Shown here piece after piece: positions 1-12,626 of a stretch of 64,000 bases of DNA; position 1 is the first letter of the stretch; every line of letters begins with the position of its first letter. Under the pieces are notes generated by a model that saw nothing but the letters and a program-made list of their open reading frames with translations, searched no databases and was not told the origin of the DNA. Source of the DNA: Rhodamnia argentea (lineage: Eukaryota > Streptophyta > Magnoliopsida > Myrtales > Myrtaceae); the NCBI RefSeq assembly GCF_020921035.1, contig NC_063151.1, forward strand, positions 8,742,001 to 8,806,000. Direction: 5' to 3'. Both the position numbers and the translations under genes were made by a program.

Positions 1-3372
<3,372 letters not shown>

Positions 3373-4684
3373 CTTCTCTTCGGAGCGGTGGATCGATCGG
3401 GATCTGGAAAGCTGGTTTTCCTTCTGGTTGCAGGGCTTTGATGGCGATGAAATGTGGGGTGCGTGTGTTCTTGTTGGTCCGATGGCAGTTATATGCAGTG
3501 AGAGAAGAAAGGAGAGAGAGAGAACAGAGAGAAAGAGGCGGTTAAAAATTAAAATGGGAATAACAGAGGAGGATGCATACTTCTTCCAAATACATCGGAT
3601 ATAAAGCAGTTATGCCCATCCCATCGAGATGGATACCAATTCCTCGAATGACTCGAATCGGGTTCGTTATAGTTGGGCGATGTATTTCTTAACTCGAATG
3701 ACGGACGCCTCAATCGATTTACTTATGAAATTGACTCCGGCCACATGTATTGCTCAATCGAACGGGGCGCACCCACGCCCGAACCGACATTGATTCATGT
3801 TATTACCTCGTGTCGTGTCATCAAGGTACAGATAATCCACCTCTCGTCATTGCACGCAGCGGGCGCGCGCGAGGCTATGCCGTAAGGTTCGATCAGATCT
3901 ACCCCGAGACCCGTAGGATCGATGGCTCTTGTAGATTGGGCTCAGGATCACTCGCACGCAAAAAAAAAAAAAATTTGCTCCAGATCTACGTGATGGTTTT
4001 CCATACGAGGGGGCATATTGGTCGAGGGAGGTGGGAGCATGTGGACAAGGCATGCATGTGCGATGCATGTGAGGGCGAGATGGCACCCAGTTCATGAGGT
4101 CGCGTTTCCAGGCAAAAAAAATAATAATAATAATTGCATGAGATCGCCGCGATGGTCCAGTCTCGGATTCTCGCTTGGTCTTTTGCCATATTCATCATGT
4201 GCACACCGCAGGGGAAAGAAGCCAATACGATCTACTGCTATTTTTTTTTTTTTTTTGGGGGAGTCGTATATCTACTGCTGTTGAATGCTGTGGATCTTGC
4301 ATTCAAGTTTTGCTTATGGAAAGAGCTCAAGAGTAGGCCGAGGTGAGTTGTCCCATTGTGGGGCACATCGCAATGTGATGACTACGATGTGTTCGTTTTT
4401 ATGTCAAAGCGAAGCCATCGACAGTAACTCGAGAAACATAAATATTTATCTATGCTGAAAGCATCCTTGGAAGTTGGAGGTTGGAGAAATCTTCCAGTTT
4501 CTTTATAGATTATTCACACCTGATGGAAAATCATAGTAACAGTTATGCAAAGATACATGTGAATGAATCACCAATTCTTTTTTCGACTCTGCTTTTTTTG
4601 TTTTTGAAGATCTTTTTTCGAGATATATTATTCCTTTCGTCCCCTAATTTATGAGCAGACGACCTGCGGAAGCTTTCATTGTTT
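3373..4684. other. Tubulin 5' leader/promoter and intergenic DNA
   Basis: The first 170 bases left of the tubulin start codon are strongly pyrimidine-rich on the minus strand (GA repeats at 3500-3535 on the plus strand), typical of a plant 5' leader. A TATA-like TTTATATCC lies on the minus strand near 3603-3611. Farther right, two CATGCATG-like RY motifs (about 4047-4070) and short A and T runs occur. No gene is recognised. Confidence 0.4.
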
Positions 4685-4837
4685 TCACATATCAACATCC
4701 GTGCCAAAATAAGGCATGTTGATTGGCCCAACCGGGACAGCCTCTTGAACGTTCGATGCACTTGCGATGTAGTTGTTCGTTCTCTCAAAGAACAGGGAGC
4801 TCACAGGAACCGTGTAGTCCCATGGCATCAGCGGCTT
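4685..4837 (-). CDS. Unrecognised 50-codon terminal-exon-like frame beyond the BRE 3' end
   Basis: On the minus strand a plausible splice acceptor (CTCCGCAG) is followed by an open frame KPLMPWDYTVPVSSLFFER... ending ..NMPYFGTDVDM and a stop at 4685. Residue composition looks like real protein rather than random translation, and the frame stays open upstream to 4945. I do not recognise the family. It sits about 240 bases past the BRE stop codon, so it could be an alternative last exon of that gene, the last exon of a nested gene, or a gene relic. No matching upstream exon was found. Confidence 0.25.
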   Translation of the reverse strand, partial: KPLMPWDYTVPVSSLFFERTNNYIASASNVQEAVPVGPINMPYFGTDVDM

Positions 4838-5079
4838 CTGCGGAGATCCCCCACGTGAAAGATCGCAAAGAAAGATTAACAATATTTCACCGCAGGGGAT
4901 TCTAAAGATACCGATGACATAATACAGATCTTCAGTGAAACGCATGACAAAGTGATCCCCTTCAAGATCAGCAGAAGTGTAGTGTCACTATTGGAAACAT
5001 AGAGTTCAACAGAGCCGATTCCGACAGTGTGATAGGTACAGACAGACCACAAGGTGATCCAGCATTCCAGAAGCTCGTG

Positions 5080-8000
5080 CTATGTTTGAAGTTGTGCCTC
5101 GTTGCAAAATCTCTTGAAGTTCAAAGACTCATCCACCAAGAATTCCCTATGATAATCGGGACTTGGATTAGCAAAATCAGGTAGAAAGTTCACCCAGAAA
5201 GAACTTGATAGTTCAAGAAACTCACAGTATCCTCTCAGCCATCTGCGGTGCTTCCCATCTCGGACTCCACGGGAAATCGGTCAGAAGTGATGACCTGATT
5301 GGTGCTCCTTGGGAGTTAAAGTGCTGTAACCAATGGAAGTATTTTAGCTAGCAAAATGGTTTCCACTAGGAAGCATTCTGTAAATCCCCAGCAGAAATGG
5401 GGAAATAAACCTCTTCCTAAAGTTCCAAATGCAGAATCAAGAACTTCCAATGACCTACAAAGCTGCTGGTAATGCTTATTGCAGCAGAACAATCTACTAA
5501 ATAGTAAATCCGATCGACGTAAGAGAAGTTTCAAGAAGTATACGATCTGTTGTGGTGGTCTTTGTTAGAACTGGAAAAACTTTGCTCCTCCCATTATACA
5601 AGACTCACAACTCATTTAGATGAGATATGATGGACGGAAAAGTCAAATGTCAAGGAGAGAGAGAATCAGGGGATTGAAATATCTGAACCAAAGGCCATGT
5701 GTTCGTGCTCGTCAAGTTTTGTTTGAAGAATCTGAAATACTAGCAGTTATTCCAATATTGAGAGCTTTCCTTTCACGCCTTAAAGGGAGTCAAAAGCATG
5801 AAGTCTTAAAAAAGTTCATATGTGCTTCCTGCTGCACGCTACTCTCCAGAACATCCGCATGGGCTCACCACATAAGCCAAAGCCAAAATACATTAGGAAA
5901 TAACTTACCTGAGAACTCTGAAGCATCAGAGCTGGTTGTTGTTTTGGAAATTGTGTTGGAATGAAAAGGTGCACCTAGAGAAATATCACTCTTAGAAGTT
6001 TTCGATATCGTAGACAGAAGGCATGGAAACTAGAATGTTTTCAGAAAGAGAACTAGAATGTCAGGCAAATGTCATCTCAAAAGTTCACATTTTCAAAACA
6101 AATTCAAACTGTATACTTCACGCCATTGAGGACTCGTTTGATTGCTACTGTCTGAAGCAAAGAATATCTAACACAAAGTCATGCATTGTTCATCCTTTAT
6201 CACTAAAACCAAGATAATAGCACGTACTCAGATAAACATATTTTGAAGACATAGATGAACTACTGTTATTAACTAAAATAAAGAACACATTTCTGTTATA
6301 TATATGAGCAAAAAATTCACTTATGTTCTGGAACAGAACATTGAAATTGAAGCTTCATCACTAAATACTGCTCAAATAGTATCAATAGTATGACCTAATC
6401 TGTCCATTGATATAACTGTATTACAATACTCATGCACAGATCTTCGAGGTGAATCTACGATGTCTTCACCTGGTCAGCAGCCAAGACATTGGCAACGTTT
6501 CCAACCTACCACCACTTGAAGGCCAGTCCTCATATCTTAGTTCCAGATATTCAACTAGCACATCAGCAGCTGATGATCATCCTAACATTCAACAGCCCAT
6601 ACTTAAACATCACCAATTCTATCAATGACATGAGGACAGCCAATCAATCCGACCACTGAACATGCACTCCACCAGCTGTGACCATCTACTTTCATCGCTT
6701 TTAACATCTGGGCATTCATCTGCCAGTTCTATCTTTAAAAGCCACTTGCCATTCTGTGTGCAATGTCTATGAACTGCAGACTGGCCATTACCAGCCAATA
6801 GTTTAAAATCATTATCCTATGGACACTCAACAATATTTCAACTAATACAATCACTCTGGGTACAGAAGATGCAGAATAGCAGGAAAAGAAGATGATGCGG
6901 TATAATCATTCAGTACAGCCTTGTCTATGGAAAATGAATTATAACCACGACTCCATTATCTTGAAGTCATATGTTTTGTATGAAGGGATCATATGGGCGA
7001 AGTCAAAGAATGGAACTTTCGGTGCAGTCACTTTTCACCTTAGTTGCTGAGGTCTACTTCATACTATTCATCCATTTATTTTGCAGCTCCTTTAAACTTC
7101 TTTGCCAGATCTCACACCTCTACCAGTATCTCTCTCAAATCCTAATTCAGTTTTCACAATTCCATAGATGCCAAATTTTTACTGCAGTCACCGTTCACCT
7201 CAAACGGCAATGCCACCTTCAGACTGTTCATGCACTTATTTTGAAGTTCATGTGAAGCTTCTTTTACCAGAACTCTCCACATCTACTAGCGGGCTCTCTT
7301 AAATTCTCACTCACTTTTTTCCCAATTCCATAAACATAAATCATCTATGTCCACGTTGAAGCAGAGAACATTGGCTGGTTTTCTGAACTACTCTTATCAT
7401 TCTATGAGTATCAGACTACTTGTCTTCTTGTAGTTGGATCTCCAAGTTTTTGGAATGCTCCAAGTTCCACTTGAGCAGCATCCAACTTTTTTTTACTACT
7501 CAAGGCTTCGATACATTTTGAAATCGAGAAATTTCCACTGAAGCGGGTGCTATCCGAGACCAATAAAAGTGGCGACACAAAATAATCGTGACCTTGTGCA
7601 AAGTGGCTTAGTTATCATCCTAGGTTTCATTGACAGAAGGATATGCAGCAAATAACATGCGTTCTCTTGATGACCCATAATTCAACCTTTGTATTTAGTA
7701 CCTCAATGGATCCGAGCGTACGCATCCTAACCCCAGTTTTACAATAGCTACTTACTATGAGAACACTGCCTAAAACAAAACAGCTCAAACCTCTAGTCCA
7801 ATGATCCTCTAAAATAAAGAAGACATAGCGAAATATAAGTAATACCAGAAAGGTAAATACGCCAGAGGCTACCAGAACCGTAGCTTTCCTGCAAAAGACC
7901 TGGCAAAACAAGCCATGAGTATTAAGGAATCAGTCAAAACTATTGACATATCTGCCCTCACACATATTTGATCATGCATACCGGATCAGCTTCGATTGGT

Positions 8001-10260
8001 CTGCCAAACACAGGGGCTAATGTCTCAATAAAGTGCCTCCTAATATCAATTAGTGAAACTGCTTCCATAATCTGAGAAGAGTTCGGCCATTAACCTTCTG
8101 AAGTATAACAATTATTCAAAATGATATTAACAGTCACAAGTAACTGCGAAACAAATGCAGCTAACCTGTCCTTGAAGAGATTCTTCGAGATGTGGAAGGT
8201 ATTCAGCCATGCACCTTCCAGGAAGAGAAAATCAAAGCACGGGAAAGTAACACCAGAAAATAAGTATTTTTTCTATGAGAAAAATAGAATCATGACCATG
8301 CAACATATAGGTATACATACATGCCATCCACCCATGAAGGAAGCTTGACATCATCCACCGAAAATAAAGCCTTCAATTCAGGAGTAGACACCAATTTAAG
8401 ACGAGGGGCAGAAGCAGCAGATACATACTTCTTTCCAACTGGATACACAACCTGCAGCCATCCAAATTTCACATATTTCCATATGCACGCCAATGAATTA
8501 AAGAGACCTTCTCAATCTCAACAGAAAATATGAGGAGACCTGTAAATGTATTTTCTGGAGATGTCTCCAAGGGCATCCATGCACCATTTTGTTTATATTC
8601 ATGTCCAACAGGGGAACTGCAAGCTTTACCTCCTCTGGCTACGCTAAAATTCAAAGGCACAATATAACCAGAAATATAGTTGAAAGCTATTCAAATATCA
8701 ATACCACTGCTCACTTGCAGTTTAAATGAGAATACAAAACCTATCCTTCCAAGAAGTACCTTTTCAAGTCCAGAACTCATATGCATTTCAATCCCCTGTA
8801 CCAAAGAAAAGGGAATCATGCACAAGAAGAAGATGAGGAATGGTCCACCAACTTGGATGGACTGCGGAATGAACTCAACTACAACGGTTATATCATCTCA
8901 TTAGTAAAGAAATAAATCAGCAAGCACAAACAAATTTCTACCATCAACATTGATGTGAAATTCAGACTAGTTTGATAATCCACTAATCAATTACAAGACC
9001 CGTGTACTAGTTAGAACCTACCCTATCACTGGTAATACCCATTCCAATCAAAGCAGAGATAGAATCCTATGATCATACTGGAGGTCATATTCGGAGGACG
9101 GGTCAATCGCATATAGGAGCTTTTGAGAAGCAGAATCATAAAGATTGTAGTGAACCAATAGATTAACTAGTGGGAAGAGTAGATTAGATTGATTAAAACT
9201 TGAGCAAACTAGTCAGGTTCAAATACCATAGTATAATGCAATCTAGATGTTACAAGACTGCTCATAATAAGAGTCATATCATCATTTTACTTGTCATAAT
9301 ATAATGGAAGAGTCAAAGTTTTGCGTGTCTAGAGTGATTTACCTCCCTAGACAAAATAGTGCTGATCTCAAATGTCAGCCTATCATCATCAACCTCTCCA
9401 GCACGTCTCCTCTGATAGGCTGTGTACTCATCCCTAATTAGCAAAGTTATTCTCAGGTTAACCTCTTTCAACGGTTTAGAATACTCATCCACAAATCATG
9501 ACGCATCAAATTCAAGAGAACAATTGCCTCAGTTCTTGAATGAGAGCACATAGCCGAGTAGGGTCTTTGTGGTTCCACTCAGACAAGCTGTTCTTAGCTC
9601 CCTCCATTTCGTTTCCTCCCTCCTTGCTCCTCAACCAAAATGGATGAAAATGTTCATCTTCAGGCCCAAATATGACATCCGGCGCACAAAGGGGGAACTC
9701 TGCATTGTATAGAACATCCCCTACACAGACACGAATGAATCATCTCAGGTTACCAAGTTTTGCATCTCGAGGCAAACAGGTACTCTAACAAATAAAGAAA
9801 ACACAAAGAGAACCAACTGAGCAACAAACAACCTCCATATTACCAAAAGTGACTGCTTCACATAAACGATCTAAAATCTTCTGACATTATGTCAAAACGT
9901 GCGGTCCAGACATTTGGAGGAATGCATAAAGTAAACAGATCAGACACTGATTATCCGCAGGACACCAGAAATTTTTCCATAAAAGCAGAGCAGTAGAGAT
10001 GCGACTGACACTTTATGTAGTCCAGACAGTAAGGAATCAACAAAGTGAACCGATCAAGCACTCCAGGATAGCTCTTGCTCCCAGACCACACGTTCTCGAC
10101 CTGCAACACCAGAGCTCGCTCTTAAAACGAAACTGCAAAACAAAAAAAAGGTAGGGTTTGTGAGTCGAAGCGAGTTCAGTACCTTTACGCCGAGAGGACA
10201 GTGGTGGACGAGGTAATTGAGCTGAGCAGCGATGAACGGAGGGAAGCAATCGGAGGCCAT
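5080..10260 (-). CDS. BRE: BRE/BRCC45-like protein (BRISC and BRCA1-A complex member 2)
   Basis: Scaffold subunit, built of UEV-like folds, of the complexes that carry the K63-specific deubiquitinase BRCC36; acts in DNA-damage repair in the nucleus and in cytoplasmic BRISC. I assembled 13 exons: 10260-10183, 10100-10010, 9720-9528, 9433-9343, 8795-8760, 8629-8540, 8451-8321, 8214-8166, 8071-7982, 7899-7846, 5974-5909, 5323-5226, 5146-5080. All phases agree and give 377 residues, the usual plant length. Landmarks: MASDCFPPFIAAQLNYLV start, GVLDRFTLLIPYCLDYIKW, YNAEFPLCAPDVIFGPED, KLVSTPELKALFSVDD, MCMAEYLPHLEESLQGQ, FPKQQPALMLQSSQHFNSQG, and LNFKRFCNEAQLQT at the end. Intron 3 (9434-9527) must use a GC donor (GAG|GCAATT), since no GT site nearby keeps frame. 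Intron 10 (5975-7845) is the longest. Confidence 0.93.
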
Positions 10261-10399
10261 GATCGGGCGGCGGAGGTTGCCAATTGGGCGTGGCTCTGGC
10301 GGTCTCGGGAGCGTCGGTCCTTCGATCACCGGCGTGGATGCCACCAAATGGGACTCGACGGAGCTCGCCGATTCTGGCACCGTCTTGGTAAAGACACCA

Positions 10400-10500
10400 C
10401 TTCCCAATGCCGGGCCCAAAACCCAAAACAGGCTCAACCCAAACCTAAGCCCAATGTCCCTATCACACCAATCAGCCCAGTAAGCAAATCAAGGCCCAAC
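10400..10500. promoter_or_regulatory. Cluster of site II-like GGCCCA/GCCCA motifs upstream of BRE
   Basis: Within 240 bases upstream of the BRE start there are repeated GGGCCC, GCCCAA, GCCCAG and GGCCCAAC motifs. The site II core TGGGCC/T is known to bind TCP factors in promoters of plant housekeeping, ribosomal and cell-cycle genes. The region lies between the minus-strand BRE gene and the plus-strand snoRNA locus and may serve both. Confidence 0.45.
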
Positions 10501-10970
10501 ACAACGCAGAGCCATATTTCGTTCACTCCTCCCCAGCAAACAGAAACGATTTTGAACGATTGTTTGGTCGAAAATGAAGTTCCGAAAAAATAAAAGATTT
10601 TGAAAAATATTCAAGTGCAAATTGTTATCAATAACGAAAATATTTTCGATGGACTAATTATTTCGAGAAACACAAAAACGATCATTCTTCAGGAATCTGA
10701 ATCTGGGCGGAGCCTAATTGTTATTTTTCACGAACACAAACAGAGCCTAAGATTACATGGCATAGGACCAAACGTGCTGAAAATTTTGGATATATGGTTT
10801 AGTCAACCATCTTGAACATGACATAAGTTGTGGGTATTATTGAAAATGGAGGATGGTTGATGACTCTTGCGTGTCTCATGAAAATATGGAATCTGAATCT
10901 GGGCAGAGCATCTGTTCTTTATCAAAGGATCTATGGAGTAAGCTGCTCTTATTTAGCAGTCGCTCATTGG
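10501..10970. other. Intergenic, probable short repeat remnant
   Basis: AT-rich with no recognisable coding content. The stretch around 10515-10755 contains sequences such as ACAGAGCCTAAG that resemble the right terminus of the hAT-like MITE at 48.7 kb, so it may hold a decayed MITE. No matching left terminus could be fixed. Confidence 0.3.
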
Positions 10971-10978
10971 ATCGGGAC

Positions 10979-11109
10979 GGGCCGCGGCCCACTAGGTAGC
11001 CGGTCCGGACCGGCCCGGAATATTTGGGGGGGGGGGGGGGGGTGGCGCCGCACAATCGTAAGTTCAAAGGGGCGAAACCCTAATCCTCCATGACGAAAAG
11101 GCATATAAA
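10979..11109 (+). promoter_or_regulatory. snoRNA-type promoter: site II, telo-box and TATA box
   Basis: Plus-strand order: GGCCCAC at about 10986 (site II-like), a G run at 11027-11042, the telo-box AAACCCTAA at 11075-11083, and TATAAA at 11104-11109, followed by a CT-rich leader. The telo-box plus site II arrangement is well known in plant promoters of ribosomal-protein and snoRNA genes, which fits the box C/D snoRNA that begins 140 bases after the TATA box. Confidence 0.65.
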
Positions 11110-11247
11110 GGACGTCCTCTCCATTCCGTCAATCCTGAAGCTCCTCTACCTCCTTCCTTCCCTATTTCTCTCTGTGTCTCTGTGTCTCTGTGCGAGTTTC
11201 CGTGGCGGCTAGGTCCTTATGTGTGTGCTTTTGTGATACTGGGCGAT

Positions 11248-11356
11248 GGAGGGATTCAGATGATGAGTTTGGATTACAAATTTCTCACGACGGTCGTCTG
11301 AGACACGACAGTGTCGAGCACTGATGTAATGATCCAATGTTCCTGATGATCCCTCC
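11248..11356 (+). ncRNA. Box C/D snoRNA guiding 25S rRNA 2'-O-methylation
   Basis: A 109-nt sequence with all C/D parts. The terminal stem GGAGGGAT (11248-11255) pairs perfectly with ATCCCTCC (11349-11356). Box C ATGATGA is at 11260-11266, box D' CTGA at 11298-11301, a C'-like TGATGTA at 11322-11328 and box D CTGA at 11343-11346. Between D' and C' a small hairpin GACAC/GTGTC brings them together. Just 5' of D' lies TCTCACGACGGTC, the exact complement of the conserved 25S rRNA segment GACCGTCGTGAGA near the peptidyl-transferase centre. By the D+5 rule the methylated base would be the first C of that GACC. The element before box D (ATGATCCAATGTTC) has no target that I recognise. The upstream telo-box and TATA box suggest independent pol II transcription. 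Confidence 0.82.
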
Positions 11357-11565
11357 TTTCGCCGTTGCCCACGTAATCATCCATTACGAAATCTCTCCTC
11401 CTCCTCCTCCTCCCTCCTCCTCCTCGCAGCTTCTCTCTTTTATTTTTCGTTTCTTCTGGGCGGCGGTCTGTTTCCACCGCCCTCTGTATCGATAGCGTTT
11501 TGCGTTTTTTTTCTCAATCCGATCGTTCGTTTCTCTTTTGTGCTTTTCATTTTCGGTTGCGGAAT
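11357..11565 (+). other. Spacer between the two snoRNA candidates
   Basis: Contains a CTC/CTT-rich tract at about 11393-11435 and an inverted GGCGG/CCGCC pair at about 11460-11480. No box motifs in a convincing arrangement. Confidence 0.5.
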
Positions 11566-11665
11566 GGGCACGATGAGGAGTGTACGACGAATGCGATTCT
11601 GATGAGATCGAGAGATCCGTGAAAGCTGTTGTTAACATCACTAGTCCTTTTCATTCTGAGTGCCT
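11566..11665 (+). ncRNA. Possible second box C/D snoRNA
   Basis: Short terminal stem GGCAC (11567-11571) with GTGCC (11660-11664), box C-like ATGAGGA at 11573-11579 (one mismatch to consensus), CTGA at 11599-11602 as D', TGATGAG immediately overlapping as a weak C', and box D CTGA at 11656-11659 directly against the stem. Placement about 200 bases after the first snoRNA is what a polycistronic plant snoRNA cluster would show. No rRNA complementarity was recognised in either guide, so it may be an orphan or a chance match. Confidence 0.38.
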
Positions 11666-11784
11666 CGGGAAAAAAAAAGTCGAATGCCTCTGTCTTTCGC
11701 CATGGCTGAGTCGGGTCACCAAGGCAAGATTGTTGTTTCCTTTGATGTCCGATTCGATGATACGATCTCGGACATTGAAGAAGG

Positions 11785-11852
11785 CCTCGTTTTGAACGAT
11801 TTTGGCCATCGTTTTGAACGATTTCGGCCATCGTTTTGAACGATTTTGGCCA
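11785..11852 (+). repeat. 24-bp tandem repeat, about 2.8 copies
   Basis: The unit runs GTTTTGAACGATTTTGGCCA plus TC, repeated with one T/C change. Each unit contains the inverted repeat ATCGTT/AACGAT. Lies 120 bases after the second snoRNA candidate. Confidence 0.8.
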
Positions 11853-12626
11853 TGAAGAAATCTGCAGAGACATAAGATCAAAATGTGTGGGGGCGGAAAA
11901 GTGCCTCCTTTGGACTTAAATTTGACTTCTCTTTGTTCAGAGCTACCGATTTTACATGACCCTCTGAATTTATTCAAGATGATTTTTATACATTAATTTC
12001 ATGTGCAATGTCAATTTTAAATTGTTTGTTCATATTCAATCTAATTTTTGAGTTATAATGCAACGAGAACATTAGATATTATACATATAATTTAGGTATT
12101 AAATTGGACATGGAATAAAATTTAGAATTATATCGAACAAATTTAAAATACAGGCACGATATTACATATTGGACTATAATTTGGAAATTGGGACTATAGT
12201 TTAGGGATCAGCAGACACCCATGAGTGGGCCACACTGCCTGAGTGAATCTAATAAGCTGCTCATATCTCGGATTTCCAAGCGACACATGATCGAACTGGT
12301 ATGGAGACACTCCAGCAGCACTTGATATCTGGTCTGGGTTTGCAAAACACTGCTTGAACCATTTCTATTAACTGCAATCATCAGCAAGCAGCTAACTGCG
12401 GTCCATCACCAGGCTGATACAAATGTTAGTGAAGCATATGCAAAAGAGATGCAAAATTTTCATCTTTCTATGCTGGCACGATCTGCACTAGTTCCTGATG
12501 TTTCTTCCTCTAGCTGGCAGTGTGTCTAGTCCAGAGTCCAAGCCTGCAAAAGAGATGAAAGGAAAGATCATTATAGGAGGAACTGGTTGGAGATAAGGTG
12601 GGGTCTCAGTTTTTGGGTTCCTGAGT
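11853..12626. other. Intergenic DNA and LIN 3' flank
   Basis: AT-rich to about 12200, then a more balanced stretch (12200-12626) that probably includes the LIN 3' untranslated region. No coding homology recognised. Confidence 0.5.

Noticed and set aside
10201-10593. 130-codon plus-strand frame overlapping the BRE start
   Set aside because: No homology, overlaps BRE exon 1 on the other strand and its promoter motifs.
11690-11780. Third snoRNA in the cluster
   Set aside because: A GATGATA motif lies in an inverted GTCCGA/TCGGAC pair but there is no box D in place.
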